From contig NZ_BMWB01000004.1 in NCBI RefSeq assembly GCF_014651015.1, positions 186,001-250,000 on the forward strand: 64,000 nt of DNA, read 5' to 3'. Position 1 is the stretch's first letter. Every line of letters starts with the position of its first letter. The notes under the pieces are model-generated. The model was given only the letters and a program-made list of their open reading frames with translations, had not been told where the DNA came from and ran no database searches. The translations under genes and the position numbers were made by a program. Origin of the DNA: Streptomyces xantholiticus. Lineage in GTDB: Bacteria > Actinomycetota > Actinomycetes > Streptomycetales > Streptomycetaceae. Below are positions 46,201-53,611 of the stretch, piece after piece.

Positions 46201-47331
46201 ATGGTCACCGCCGTGCAGCCTCTCCCCCGCCCTCCAGCGCCTGTCCGCGTCGCCGTCGCGCCCCGGATGCCGTCACTCCGGCATCTCGGTCCGAACTGGT
46301 ACGCCACCGTCATGGGCACGGCGATCGTCGGGAGTGCCGGGATCGCGCTCCCCCTGGACGTCCCCGGGATGCGGGCGGCGTGCACCGTCGTCTGGGCACT
46401 GTCGGCCGTGCTGCTGGCCGTGGTGCTGACGGCCCGCGCGGCGCACTGGGTCCACCACCGGGACCAGGCCCGCGCCCATCTCCTCGATCCGGCCGTGGCA
46501 CCCTTCTACGGCTGTCCGGCGATGGCGCTGCTGGCAGTCGGCGTCGGCACCCTCACCGTCGGCAAGGACGTGGTGGGGGAGGGACCGGCGACCACGGCCG
46601 CGTTCGCCCTGTTCGGCGTGGGGACGCTGATCGGGCTGGCCGCCGCCGTCGTCGTGCCGTATCTGATGGTCGTGAGCCACAGGATCACGCCGGGCAGCGC
46701 GTCCCCGGTGTGGCTGCTGCCCGTGGTAGCGCCGATGGTCTCCGCGTCCTTCGGGCCGCTCCTGGTGCCGTATCTGCCGCCCGGTCAGTGGCGGGAGACG
46801 ATACTGCTCGCGAGCTACGCCATGTTCGGCCTGAGCCTGCTGGCCACGCTTCTGATCCTGCCGGTGGTCTTCGCCCGTCTGGTGCACCACGGCCCGCTGC
46901 CACTCGCCCTGACCCCGGCGCTGTTCCTGGTGCTCGGCCCGCTCGGCCAGTCGACGACCGCCGTGAACAAACTGGCGGACGTCGCGCCGGGCGCCGTCGA
47001 CACCCCTTACGCGGCGGGGCTCGGGGCACTGGCCGTCGTCCACGGCGTGCCGGTGATGGGGTTCGCCCTGCTGTGGCTGGCGCTCGCGGCGGCGATGGTG
47101 CTGCGGGCGGCCCGGCGCGGCATGCCGTTCACCCTGGGCTGGTGGGCGTTCACCTTTCCCGTCGGCACGTGTGTGACCGGCGCGGAGACCCTCGCGGAGC
47201 ATACGGGTCTGGTGGCCTACGAGTGGCTGGCCGTCGCGCTCTATGTGTTCCTCGTCGCGGCCTGGTCAGTCGCCGGGACTCTCACCCTGCGCGGCCTGCT
47301 GCGCCGAGAACTGCCCGCAGCGCCGTGCTGA
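46201..47331 (+). CDS. TDT-family transporter (TehA/SLAC1-like)
   Basis: A 376-residue membrane protein with about ten transmembrane helices. LGPNWYATVMGTAIVGSAG is the start typical of the tellurite-resistance/dicarboxylate transporter family (TehA, Mae1, Ssu1 sulfite pump, SLAC1 channels), where PxWFxxVMGTG recurs, and TLGWWAFTFPVGTCVTGAETLAE near the end is the second hallmark. It forms an anion-conducting trimer in homologues. Substrate is uncertain; a LysR partner makes sulfite or another small anion likely. There is no clear ribosome site before the ATG. Its last 50 bases overlap the end of the convergent BtuF-like gene. Confidence 0.88.
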   Translation: MVTAVQPLPRPPAPVRVAVAPRMPSLRHLGPNWYATVMGTAIVGSAGIALPLDVPGMRAACTVVWALSAVLLAVVLTARAAHWVHHRDQARAHLLDPAVAPFYGCPAMALLAVGVGTLTVGKDVVGEGPATTAAFALFGVGTLIGLAAAVVVPYLMVVSHRITPGSASPVWLLPVVAPMVSASFGPLLVPYLPPGQWRETILLASYAMFGLSLLATLLILPVVFARLVHHGPLPLALTPALFLVLGPLGQSTTAVNKLADVAPGAVDTPYAAGLGALAVVHGVPVMGFALLWLALAAAMVLRAARRGMPFTLGWWAFTFPVGTCVTGAETLAEHTGLVAYEWLAVALYVFLVAAWSVAGTLTLRGLLRRELPAAPC

Positions 47332-48016
47332 GCGCCTGCGGAGCCTTGACGAGGGACGGTCCGTACCAGGTCAGGTACCGCCCGTCGACGAGCGCCGCAG
47401 GCAGGCCGGGGAAGGCCTCCGGGCCGTCGTCCGCGGTGAAGCGGTACGGCTCGTCGGGCAGCACGACGGCCTGGGCGCCGCTCGCCCGCAGTTCGTCGAG
47501 CGGGATGCGCGGATAGCGCTGGGCGTGCCCGGCGTACACGTTCACGACGCCGAGCCGGTGGAGCAGGTCCCCGGCGAACGTGTCGCGGCCGAGGACCATC
47601 CACGGTCGGCGCCACACGGGCACCACGGCCCGCAGCCGCGCCAGCGGTTCGACAGCCGCCCATGCCTCCTCGGCCTCGTCCAGCCAGCGCGGGCGGGCAA
47701 GACAGCACCCGGTCACCAGCACCCGCTCCAGTTCGCGGAAGGCCTGGCCGAGCCCGCGGACCTCGGTGACCAGGACCTGGGCGCCCGCTTCGCGCAGCGC
47801 GGTCAGGTCGGCCTCGCGGTTCTCCTCCTCGTTGGCGATGACCAGGTCGGGCCGCAGCCCCAGCACCGCCGCCACGTCCGGGTTCTTGGTGCCGCCGATC
47901 CGCCGGGCGTCAAGCGCGGGCGGACGGCTGCACCAGTCGGTGACGCCGACCAGCAGTCCGGGCGCGGTGACCGCGATCGCCTCGGTCAGCGAGGGCACCA
48001 GGGAGACGACGCGCAC
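47282..48016 (-). CDS. orphan BtuF-like metal/cobalamin-binding protein
   Basis: A 244-residue protein with the helical-backbone metal receptor fold of periplasmic binding proteins (BtuF/FhuD type): MRVVSLVPSLTEAIAVTAPGLLVGVTDWC opens it, RIGGTKNPDVAAVLGLRPDLVIANEEENR follows, and FAGDLLHRLGVVNVYAGHA closes the second lobe. Exported members have a signal peptide or lipobox; this one starts directly at the fold and would be cytoplasmic. No ABC permease or ATPase gene is nearby. The GTG start is followed by the conserved VVSLVPS, so a longer N-terminus is unlikely. It may share a transcript with the XRE-cupin gene nine bases upstream. Role unknown. Confidence 0.82.
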   Translation of the reverse strand: MRVVSLVPSLTEAIAVTAPGLLVGVTDWCSRPPALDARRIGGTKNPDVAAVLGLRPDLVIANEEENREADLTALREAGAQVLVTEVRGLGQAFRELERVLVTGCCLARPRWLDEAEEAWAAVEPLARLRAVVPVWRRPWMVLGRDTFAGDLLHRLGVVNVYAGHAQRYPRIPLDELRASGAQAVVLPDEPYRFTADDGPEAFPGLPAALVDGRYLTWYGPSLVKAPQALSTALRAVLGAAGRAG

Positions 48017-48025
48017 CGGGCCGCC

Positions 48026-48619
48026 TCAGCCGTGCGGGTCGCTGGTCGTGGCGATGTGCTCGGAGACCGCGACGACGAGGATGCGCGTGTCGGGGGTGGT
48101 GGCCCGCCAGCGGTGGCGTACGCCGCCGGACAGGAAGAGCGAGTCGCCGGGGCCCAGCCGGTAGGCCCGGCCCTCCGCCTCCACCTCGACGGAGCCGTCC
48201 GCGACGTACAGCAGTTCGTCGTTGCGGTGCTCGAACTCGCGGCCGGTCTCCTGCTCCCCGGTGAACTCCAGGGCGTTCAGCTGGTGCCGTCCGCGCACCA
48301 GGGCACGGATGCCGTCGTCGGGCCCTGAGGAGCGGGCGTCGTCACCGGCGCGTACGAGGTCGACGGTGCGTCCCGCGTCGGAGGCGGCGAGCAGCCGCTG
48401 GGCGGTGGTGTCGAGGGCGTCGGCGACCCGCTGGAGGGAGCGCATGCTGGGCCGGGCGCGCTCGTTCTCGATCTGGCTGAGGAAGGGCACGGAGAGGCCG
48501 CTGCGAGCGGAGACGGCGGCCAGCGTGAGGCCGAGGTTCCTCCGGCGTTTGCGCACGGCAGCACCCACCCGGAGAGGCTCTTCCCTCTCCTTGGTGTCCT
48601 TCGCGTCCTTCGCGTCCAT
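48026..48619 (-). CDS. XRE-cupin transcriptional regulator
   Basis: A 197-residue regulator: helix-turn-helix at residues 20-70 (GAAVRKRRRNLGLTLAAVSARSGLSVPFLSQIENERARPS) and a C-terminal cupin domain (EFEHRNDELLYVADGSVEVEAEG, LGPGDSLFLSGGVRHRWRA) with His and Glu positioned to bind a metal. Proteins of this make-up usually regulate amine, amino-acid or sugar catabolism. The N-terminus MDAKDAKDTKEREEP is a short charged repeat. It is encoded immediately upstream of the BtuF-like gene on the same strand. The 300 bases before it (48620-48928) hold no gene that I can support, only the promoters of this gene and of the divergent exonuclease gene. Confidence 0.9.
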   Translation of the reverse strand: MDAKDAKDTKEREEPLRVGAAVRKRRRNLGLTLAAVSARSGLSVPFLSQIENERARPSMRSLQRVADALDTTAQRLLAASDAGRTVDLVRAGDDARSSGPDDGIRALVRGRHQLNALEFTGEQETGREFEHRNDELLYVADGSVEVEAEGRAYRLGPGDSLFLSGGVRHRWRATTPDTRILVVAVSEHIATTSDPHG

Positions 48620-48928
48620 GGGCCGGGCTCCCCTCCCCTGGGTCCTGTCTCACCATACGCACCATCTGCCCACCCGTACTCGACAAGCCCATGAGCAAGG
48701 GCCCGGGAGGGGGTGGGCGGGCCGGAAAAGGACACCGGATAGGGGGGTGGGTCCCGCCTTCTCGACGGCGCAATCGTTGAAACCGGAACCGGATTCGCTC
48801 CGGGCCCGCATCTCCTTTGACCCGAAAGGATCAAACCGAAGTGTGACCCGGTTCGCCTTCCGGCCTCCGCCGGGGCGGCGGACACCGGCGCGGGCCGGCT
48901 GTCGGTGGGGTGCGGCATCATCGTGCCT

Positions 48929-49849
48929 GTGACCCGACGCCTGATGCTCCTCGACACCGCTTCCCTGTACTTCCGGGCCTATTACGGGGTCCCCGACTCG
49001 GTCCGGGCGCCCGACGGCACACCGGTCAACGCGGTGCGAGGACTCCTCGACTTCATCGCGCGGCTGGTCCAGGACCACCGGCCGGACGATCTCGTCGCCT
49101 GTTGGGACAACGACTGGCGGCCCCGGTGGCGCGTCGACCTCATCCCCTCGTACAAGGCCCACCGCGTCGCGGAGGAGCACGCACTCGGACCGGACGAGGA
49201 AGAGGTCCCCGACACGCTCACCCCGCAGGTCCCGGTGATCGAGGCGGTGCTGGCGGCCGTCGGCATCGCCCGCGTCGGCGCCGACGGCTACGAGGCGGAC
49301 GACATCATCGGTACGCTCACCACGCGGGCGACCGGGCCCGTGGACATCGTCACCGGCGACCGCGATCTCTTTCAGTTGGTCGACGACGCCCGGCAGCGGC
49401 GTGTGCTGTATCCGCTCAAGGGCGTCGGGACACTGCAGACCACGGACGAGGCGTGGCTGCGCGAGCGGTACGGGGTGGACGGGCCGGGCTACGTCGACCT
49501 GGCGCTGCTCCGGGGCGACCCGAGCGACGGACTGCCCGGCGTGCCGGGAATCGGCGAGAAGACCGCGGCCAAGCTGCTCGCAGCGTACGGCGACCTGGAC
49601 GGGATCATGGCAGCCGTCGGCGACCGCACCTCGAAGCTGACTCCCGCGCAGCGCCGACGGCTGGACGAGGCACGGGCGTATGTCGCCGTCGCACCGAAGG
49701 TGGTGCGGGTCGCCTCCGACGTGGCCCTGCCGGACTTCGACGCCACGCTGCCCGCCGCACCGCGCGACCCCGTCGCCCTCCAGGAGCTCGCGCAGCGGTG
49801 GGGGCTGGGCGGCGCCGTGGTGCGGCTGCTGAACGCGCTGGGGCGCTGA
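48929..49849 (+). CDS. stand-alone 5'-3' exonuclease / flap endonuclease
   Basis: A 306-residue nuclease equal to the N-terminal domain of DNA polymerase I, with no polymerase part. LMLLDTASLYFRAYYGVP, ACWDNDWRPRWRVDLIPSYKAHR, ADGYEADDIIGTL and DIVTGDRDLFQLVDD supply the metal-binding acidic residues. The helix-three-turn-helix DNA contact is GLPGVPGIGEKTAAKLLAAYG. It should trim 5' flaps or RNA primers. Most actinobacteria keep such a free-standing enzyme beside full PolA. The GTG at 48929 (TRRLMLLD) is chosen; a GTG two codons earlier is possible. It stands alone. Confidence 0.93.
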   Translation: MTRRLMLLDTASLYFRAYYGVPDSVRAPDGTPVNAVRGLLDFIARLVQDHRPDDLVACWDNDWRPRWRVDLIPSYKAHRVAEEHALGPDEEEVPDTLTPQVPVIEAVLAAVGIARVGADGYEADDIIGTLTTRATGPVDIVTGDRDLFQLVDDARQRRVLYPLKGVGTLQTTDEAWLRERYGVDGPGYVDLALLRGDPSDGLPGVPGIGEKTAAKLLAAYGDLDGIMAAVGDRTSKLTPAQRRRLDEARAYVAVAPKVVRVASDVALPDFDATLPAAPRDPVALQELAQRWGLGGAVVRLLNALGR

Positions 49850-49874
49850 GGCGCCGACCTGCTGGACGAAGGTG

Positions 49875-49893
49875 TTAACTTAGGCAAGCCTAA
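49875..49893 (+). promoter_or_regulatory. iron box (DmdR/IdeR-type operator)
   Basis: The 19-base TTAACTTAGGCAAGCCTAA contains a perfect CTTAGGC-AA-GCCTAAG dyad and agrees with the DtxR/IdeR/DmdR consensus at 15 of 19 positions by my count. It lies 30 bases before the siderophore-interacting protein gene, so that gene should be expressed only when iron is scarce. Confidence 0.85.
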
Positions 49894-49923
49894 GCAACCG
49901 TCATCGTCCAGGGGAGCAGCACC

Positions 49924-50775
49924 GTGGCAGACCGAGCGGAACGACCGCCCCGCAAGTCACCGAAGGTCCACGAGGCGAAGGTGGTGCGCACCGAACGGCT
50001 CACCCCGCACATGGTGCGGGTGGTGCTCGGAGGTGAGGGCCTCGCCGCGTTCGAGCTCGCCGGGTTCACCGACCACTACGTCAAGCTGATCTTCCCACCC
50101 CAGGGCGTCACGTACCCCGAGCCGTTCGACATGGACCGGATCCGCGAGGAGCTGCCGCGCGACCAGTGGCCCGCGAACCGTACGTACACGGTGCGGAGCT
50201 GGGACGCCGCCCACCGCGAGCTGACGATCGACTTCGTCGTCCACGGCGACGAGGGCCTGGCCGGCCCGTGGGCGGCCCTCGCCCGCGTCGGCGACACGAT
50301 GCGGCTCCTCGGCCCCGGCGGTGGTTACGCCCCGGCCCCCGAGGCGGACTGGCACCTGCTGGCCGGCGACGAGAGCGCACTGCCGGCGATCGCTGCGGCG
50401 ATGGAGCGCATGCCGGCGGGAGCGGTCGTCCACGCCTTCGTGGAGGTCGCCGGCCCCGATGACGAACAGAAGACCGCCACCCCGGACGGCACGGAGATCA
50501 CCTGGCTCCACCGAGGCGAGCGCCCGGTGGGTGAGGCGCTCGTCGAGGCCGTGACGGCGCTGGATTTCCCGGAGGGCCGGGTCTGCGCGTTCGTGCATGG
50601 CGAGGCGGCCTGCGTGAGGGAACTGCGCCGCCTGCTGCGGATGGAGCGTCAGGTCCCCAAGGACCAGCTGTCGATCTCGGGCTACTGGCGGCTGGGCCAG
50701 ACGGACGAGGCGTGGCGCGCGGTGAAGCGGGAGTGGAACGAGCAGGTGGAACGGGAGCAGGAAGGCGCGGCGTGA
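49924..50775 (+). CDS. siderophore-interacting protein (ferric reductase, SIP family)
   Basis: A 283-residue FAD-dependent reductase that releases iron from ferric siderophores in the cytoplasm. The FAD-binding signature RTYTVRSWDAAHRELTIDFVVHG is present, with GPGGGYAPAPEADWHLLAGDESALPAIAAAMERMPAG as the start of the nucleotide-binding domain. The C-terminus SISGYWRLGQTDEAWRAVKREW is standard. The GTG start follows GGGGAGC. The iron box just upstream means repression by iron-loaded DmdR. No siderophore synthesis genes are in the window. Confidence 0.95.
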   Translation: MADRAERPPRKSPKVHEAKVVRTERLTPHMVRVVLGGEGLAAFELAGFTDHYVKLIFPPQGVTYPEPFDMDRIREELPRDQWPANRTYTVRSWDAAHRELTIDFVVHGDEGLAGPWAALARVGDTMRLLGPGGGYAPAPEADWHLLAGDESALPAIAAAMERMPAGAVVHAFVEVAGPDDEQKTATPDGTEITWLHRGERPVGEALVEAVTALDFPEGRVCAFVHGEAACVRELRRLLRMERQVPKDQLSISGYWRLGQTDEAWRAVKREWNEQVEREQEGAA

Positions 50776-50969
50776 CGCCCTGACCTTGGGCGGGGTGCGT
50801 TGGCGCCTACGGCGGGCCTGTTCCCCTCCCGCCCCTTGTCTCCGCCGTACCGCATGTGCGGCTCCACCGCGTGGCGGGGCGGGCCCGGACCCGTCCACGG
50901 CACTCTGCGCGGTGTCTCTGGGGGCTCTCCTGGGGCCTGTCGTTCGGATCATGTCCGGCCCGCGTGGCC

Positions 50970-51074
50970 GGGGGCACGACCTCCCCCGCGGCCTTCGACG
51001 CGGGAGCTACCCCCACGCTGCGTCGTCATCAGTCGCCGACTCCCCCGTAGCCCTCCGGGCGGGGGAGGTGCCCC
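50970..51074. repeat. competing inverted repeats in a gene-free region
   Basis: Between the SIP gene and the sigma promoter (50776-51275) no gene is supported. CGGGGGAGGTGCCCC (right arm, 51060-51074) can pair with GGGGGCACGACCTCCCCC (50970-50987, one mismatch) or with ACTCCCCCG (51038-51046), so two hairpins exclude each other. The rest of the region is uniformly GC-rich, with frames open by chance only. Confidence 0.4.
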
Positions 51075-51277
51075 AGCGCGTGGACTCCTTCCTCCGCATT
51101 GCAACTGCACGCAGCAGCGGGGCTTGGTCCGCGGAGCGGAAACCGGCCCGTGCGGCCCCGGGCCCGGCGCGAAGCGCCGTACGGGGTGCGGGGCCTGCCC
51201 GGTTCGGGAAGGGCGAGGCAGGACGGGGCGGACGAGAGGTGGCCGGGCGGTCGTGACACGATGCGGCGCACCCGGAC

Positions 51278-51304
51278 CAATCCGCCGGGCGTTCGGCTCC
51301 GAAC
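51278..51304 (+). promoter_or_regulatory. SigK-type ECF promoter before the sigma gene
   Basis: CAATCC (51278-51283, inside ACCAATCCGC) and CCGAAC (51299-51304) are 15 bases apart. The same 10-base -35 block and the same spacing occur before the FAD oxidoreductase operon at 58234-58260. A dyad GCGTTCGG/CCGAACGC (51289-51306) overlaps the -10 part. The mycobacterial SigK consensus as I recall it (CCATCC...CCGAAT) is similar. It implies autoregulation of the sigma gene. Confidence 0.7.
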
Positions 51305-51352
51305 GCACGGTGGAAAGCCGTTCGACGCGTCCGCACCGTGGAGGAACGCCGC

Positions 51353-51937
51353 GTGAAAGAAGCCGTGCACATCGGCGGCCCCGCCTCGGCGGGGCCAGAT
51401 CTCCAGGAACTGCTCGGCCTGGTGGCCAGAGGTGACCAGGACGCCTTCTCCCAGGTGTACGACACGGTCGGTGGCGCCGTCCTCGGCCTGGTGCGCACCG
51501 TGCTGCGCGACCCGGCCCAGTCGGAGGAGGTGGCGCAGGAGGTGCTGCTCGAGGTCTGGAAGTCCGCCGCCCGCTACCGGCCGTCCCGCGGCTCGGCGAT
51601 GACGTGGATCCTCACACTCGCCCACCGGCGGGCCGTCGACCGGGTGCGGTCGGCGCAGGCAGCCACCCACCGGGAGCGCCGGGCCGCGCTGTTGGAGCGC
51701 ACGCCCGCGTACGACGAGGTGACCGAGCAGGTGGAGGCCCGCCTGGAGCGGGAGCAGGTGCGGCGCTGTCTGCGCGGGCTGACGGAGCTTCAGCGCCAGT
51801 CGGTGACCCTGGCGTACTACCGGGGGCTGGCCTACCGGGAGGTCGCGGAACTGCTTTCCGTGCCGCTGGGCACCGTCAAGACACGGCTGCGCGACGGGCT
51901 CATCCGGCTGCGCGACTGCCTGGGGGTGAGCGTATGA
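51353..51937 (+). CDS. sigK: ECF sigma factor, SigK type
   Basis: A 194-residue ECF sigma factor. Region 2 holds SAARYRPSRGSAMTWILTLAHRRAVDRVRSAQ, whose AMTWILTLAHRRAVDRVR core is typical of the SigK/SigJ-like group; region 4 holds LAYREVAELLSVPLGTVKTRLRDGLIRLRDCL. The GTG at 51353 has GGAGG eight bases upstream, better than a GTG five codons earlier. Its stop overlaps the ATG of the anti-sigma gene (ATGA). Order sigma, anti-sigma, and the neighbouring lipid genes match the sigK locus of Mycobacterium tuberculosis, so I use that name, with a preceding promoter that looks self-recognised. Its regulon probably includes the convergent FAD-CFA operon. Confidence 0.85.
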   Translation: MKEAVHIGGPASAGPDLQELLGLVARGDQDAFSQVYDTVGGAVLGLVRTVLRDPAQSEEVAQEVLLEVWKSAARYRPSRGSAMTWILTLAHRRAVDRVRSAQAATHRERRAALLERTPAYDEVTEQVEARLEREQVRRCLRGLTELQRQSVTLAYYRGLAYREVAELLSVPLGTVKTRLRDGLIRLRDCLGVSV

Positions 51938-52683
51938 ACACGGGTGATCTGCACCTGCTGACGGGTGCTTATGTGCTGCACGCGCTGTCGCCGGAGGAGC
52001 ACGCCGAGTTCGAGCGCCATCTGCCGGGCTGCCCGTCGTGTTCCCAGGAGGTACGTGAACTGGCTGCGACGGCGGGTAGGTTGGCCTCCGCCGTGGCCGT
52101 AACGCCGCCTGCGGCGCTCAAGCTCCAGGTGATGGCGCGGATCTCTGCGGAGCGCCAGGAACCGCCGCAGATCCCCCGTCAGAGCCGGCGCGGCGGGTCC
52201 CGGGCAGGACGCGCCCTGTCGCGGTTCGCGCTCGCCGCGAGCGTCGCGGCGGCCGCCGCGTTCGGCGGGGTGGCCCTCTGGCAGCACCAGGAGGCGCGGG
52301 ACGCCCGCGATGTGGCCGAGCGCGCGCAGACGCGGGCGGAGGAGCTGGCCGGGGTACTCGCGGCGCCCGACGCCACGGTGACGTCGGGCAGGCTGACGGA
52401 CGGCGCGACCGGCACGGTGGTCGTGTCGCGCGGCCGGGACGAGGCGGCGTTCCTCGTCTCCGGATTGCCGGAGCCGCCGGCGGGCAAGGTGTACCAGCTG
52501 TGGTTCGCCGACGGGGACGTGATGAGGCCGGCCGGGCTGATGGACCCGTCCGACTCCACGAGTGCGATGCTGATGGACGGGCCGGTGGACGGCGCGTCAG
52601 GCATGGGCATCACCGTCGAACCGGCGGGCGGTTCCGCGCAGCCGACGTCGGAGCCGCTGGCCTTGATGAAGCTCCCCGTCTGA
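51934..52683 (+). CDS. rskA: zinc-type anti-sigma factor, RskA-like
   Basis: A 249-residue membrane anti-sigma factor. The N-terminal zinc anti-sigma (ZAS) motif is H29-x3-C33-x2-C36 (HLPGCPSC). One membrane helix (about residues 97-116) follows a basic linker, so the sigma-binding part is inside and the remaining 130 residues outside, where they form the RskA C-terminal domain (VVVSRGRDEAAFLVSGLPEPPAGKVYQLWF is its signature). Such proteins release their sigma factor after regulated proteolysis. It is translationally coupled to the sigma gene. It converges with the DUF1295 gene, with 112 bases between. Confidence 0.92.
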   Translation: MNTGDLHLLTGAYVLHALSPEEHAEFERHLPGCPSCSQEVRELAATAGRLASAVAVTPPAALKLQVMARISAERQEPPQIPRQSRRGGSRAGRALSRFALAASVAAAAAFGGVALWQHQEARDARDVAERAQTRAEELAGVLAAPDATVTSGRLTDGATGTVVVSRGRDEAAFLVSGLPEPPAGKVYQLWFADGDVMRPAGLMDPSDSTSAMLMDGPVDGASGMGITVEPAGGSAQPTSEPLALMKLPV

Positions 52684-52795
52684 CCGCCTGATCCATCGCC
52701 ATCCCGGCCCACCGGTGGCCCCCGACGTCTGGCGGCGGCCGTTTCCCGTGGGCCGCGGGCCGGACCGACCCGGTCCCCGGCGCCCGAATGGCGCT

Positions 52796-53611
52796 TCAGG
52801 GCCTCGGCCGGTCCTTCTGCGGCGGCAGCGGGAAGAAACCACTCGTACGGGCGGCGTACTCCGCATACCCCGGCCGCTGGGCCAAGTGCCGTTCGAGAAG
52901 CGCCTTGCCGCTTCCGCCGATCAGCAGATACGTCATGACCAGCGGGCCGACGACGGTGGCTGCCGCCACGCCGACGTGTCCGCAGGCGAGCAGGAACAGC
53001 CCCCACCACACCAGGAAGTCGCCGAAGTAGTTGGGGTGCCGGGTCCATGCCCACAGACCGCGATCCATGATCCGTCCCCGGTTGCCCGGGTCCGCCTTGA
53101 ACCGGGCGAGCTGCCGGTCCCCGACCGCCTCGAAGCAGAACCCGACGAGCCACACACCGAAGCCGGCCCAGCCGATCGCCCCGACCGGCCCCGGGACGTA
53201 CTGCGCGCCCTGCACCGGGAGCGAGACGAGCCAGACCAGCGCGCCCTGAAGCAGATACACCACCCGCAGCGCATACAGGTTCCGGTTGCCCGGGGCCTTG
53301 GCGAGCAGGTTCTCGTACCGGGGATCCTCGTCGTGCCCGCGTCCGCGCAGGCCGATGTGCCCGGCCAGCCGCAGACCCCACACCGCGGTCAGCACGGTGA
53401 CCAGGAGCCGCCGCCCGCCGTCGCCCGCCCCGGCCGACAGCGCGTAGGTCACCAGAGCGACGGCGGTGAAACCGATGCCCCACGCCACGTCGACGACCCG
53501 GTGCACACGCTTGCGCACGGCGACGACGAAGGTGACCAGCACGACGGCGAAGGCGGCGCCCGCGGCGGGGCCGAGGCCCAGCGCGAACGCCTCCCAGGAG
53601 AACCCGTTCAT
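52796..53611 (-). CDS. DUF1295 membrane protein of the sigK locus
   Basis: A 271-residue membrane protein with about six or seven helices, of the DUF1295 family related to steroid 5-alpha-reductases and isoprenylcysteine methyltransferase-like enzymes. RGLWAWTRHPNYFGDFLVWWGLFLL is the family signature, with the TRHPNYxGE-like block that binds a nucleotide cofactor or S-adenosylmethionine in relatives. It probably modifies a lipid. The last gene of the five-gene operon, its ATG overlaps the stop of the methyltransferase before it. Its counterpart in M. tuberculosis is Rv0446c, by position and family. Confidence 0.88.
   Translation of the reverse strand: MNGFSWEAFALGLGPAAGAAFAVVLVTFVVAVRKRVHRVVDVAWGIGFTAVALVTYALSAGAGDGGRRLLVTVLTAVWGLRLAGHIGLRGRGHDEDPRYENLLAKAPGNRNLYALRVVYLLQGALVWLVSLPVQGAQYVPGPVGAIGWAGFGVWLVGFCFEAVGDRQLARFKADPGNRGRIMDRGLWAWTRHPNYFGDFLVWWGLFLLACGHVGVAAATVVGPLVMTYLLIGGSGKALLERHLAQRPGYAEYAARTSGFFPLPPQKDRPRP

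Noticed and set aside
48811..48840. TTTGACC / GGATCAAA dyad before the exonuclease gene
   Set aside because: Short, with a bulge, and no regulator or matching site to connect it with; not strong enough to call an operator.
50930..50965. Possible end of an insertion sequence (GGCCTGTCGTTCGGATCAT)
   Set aside because: It reminded me of transposon ends in Streptomyces, but no matching second end or transposase fragment is present, so I cannot support it.
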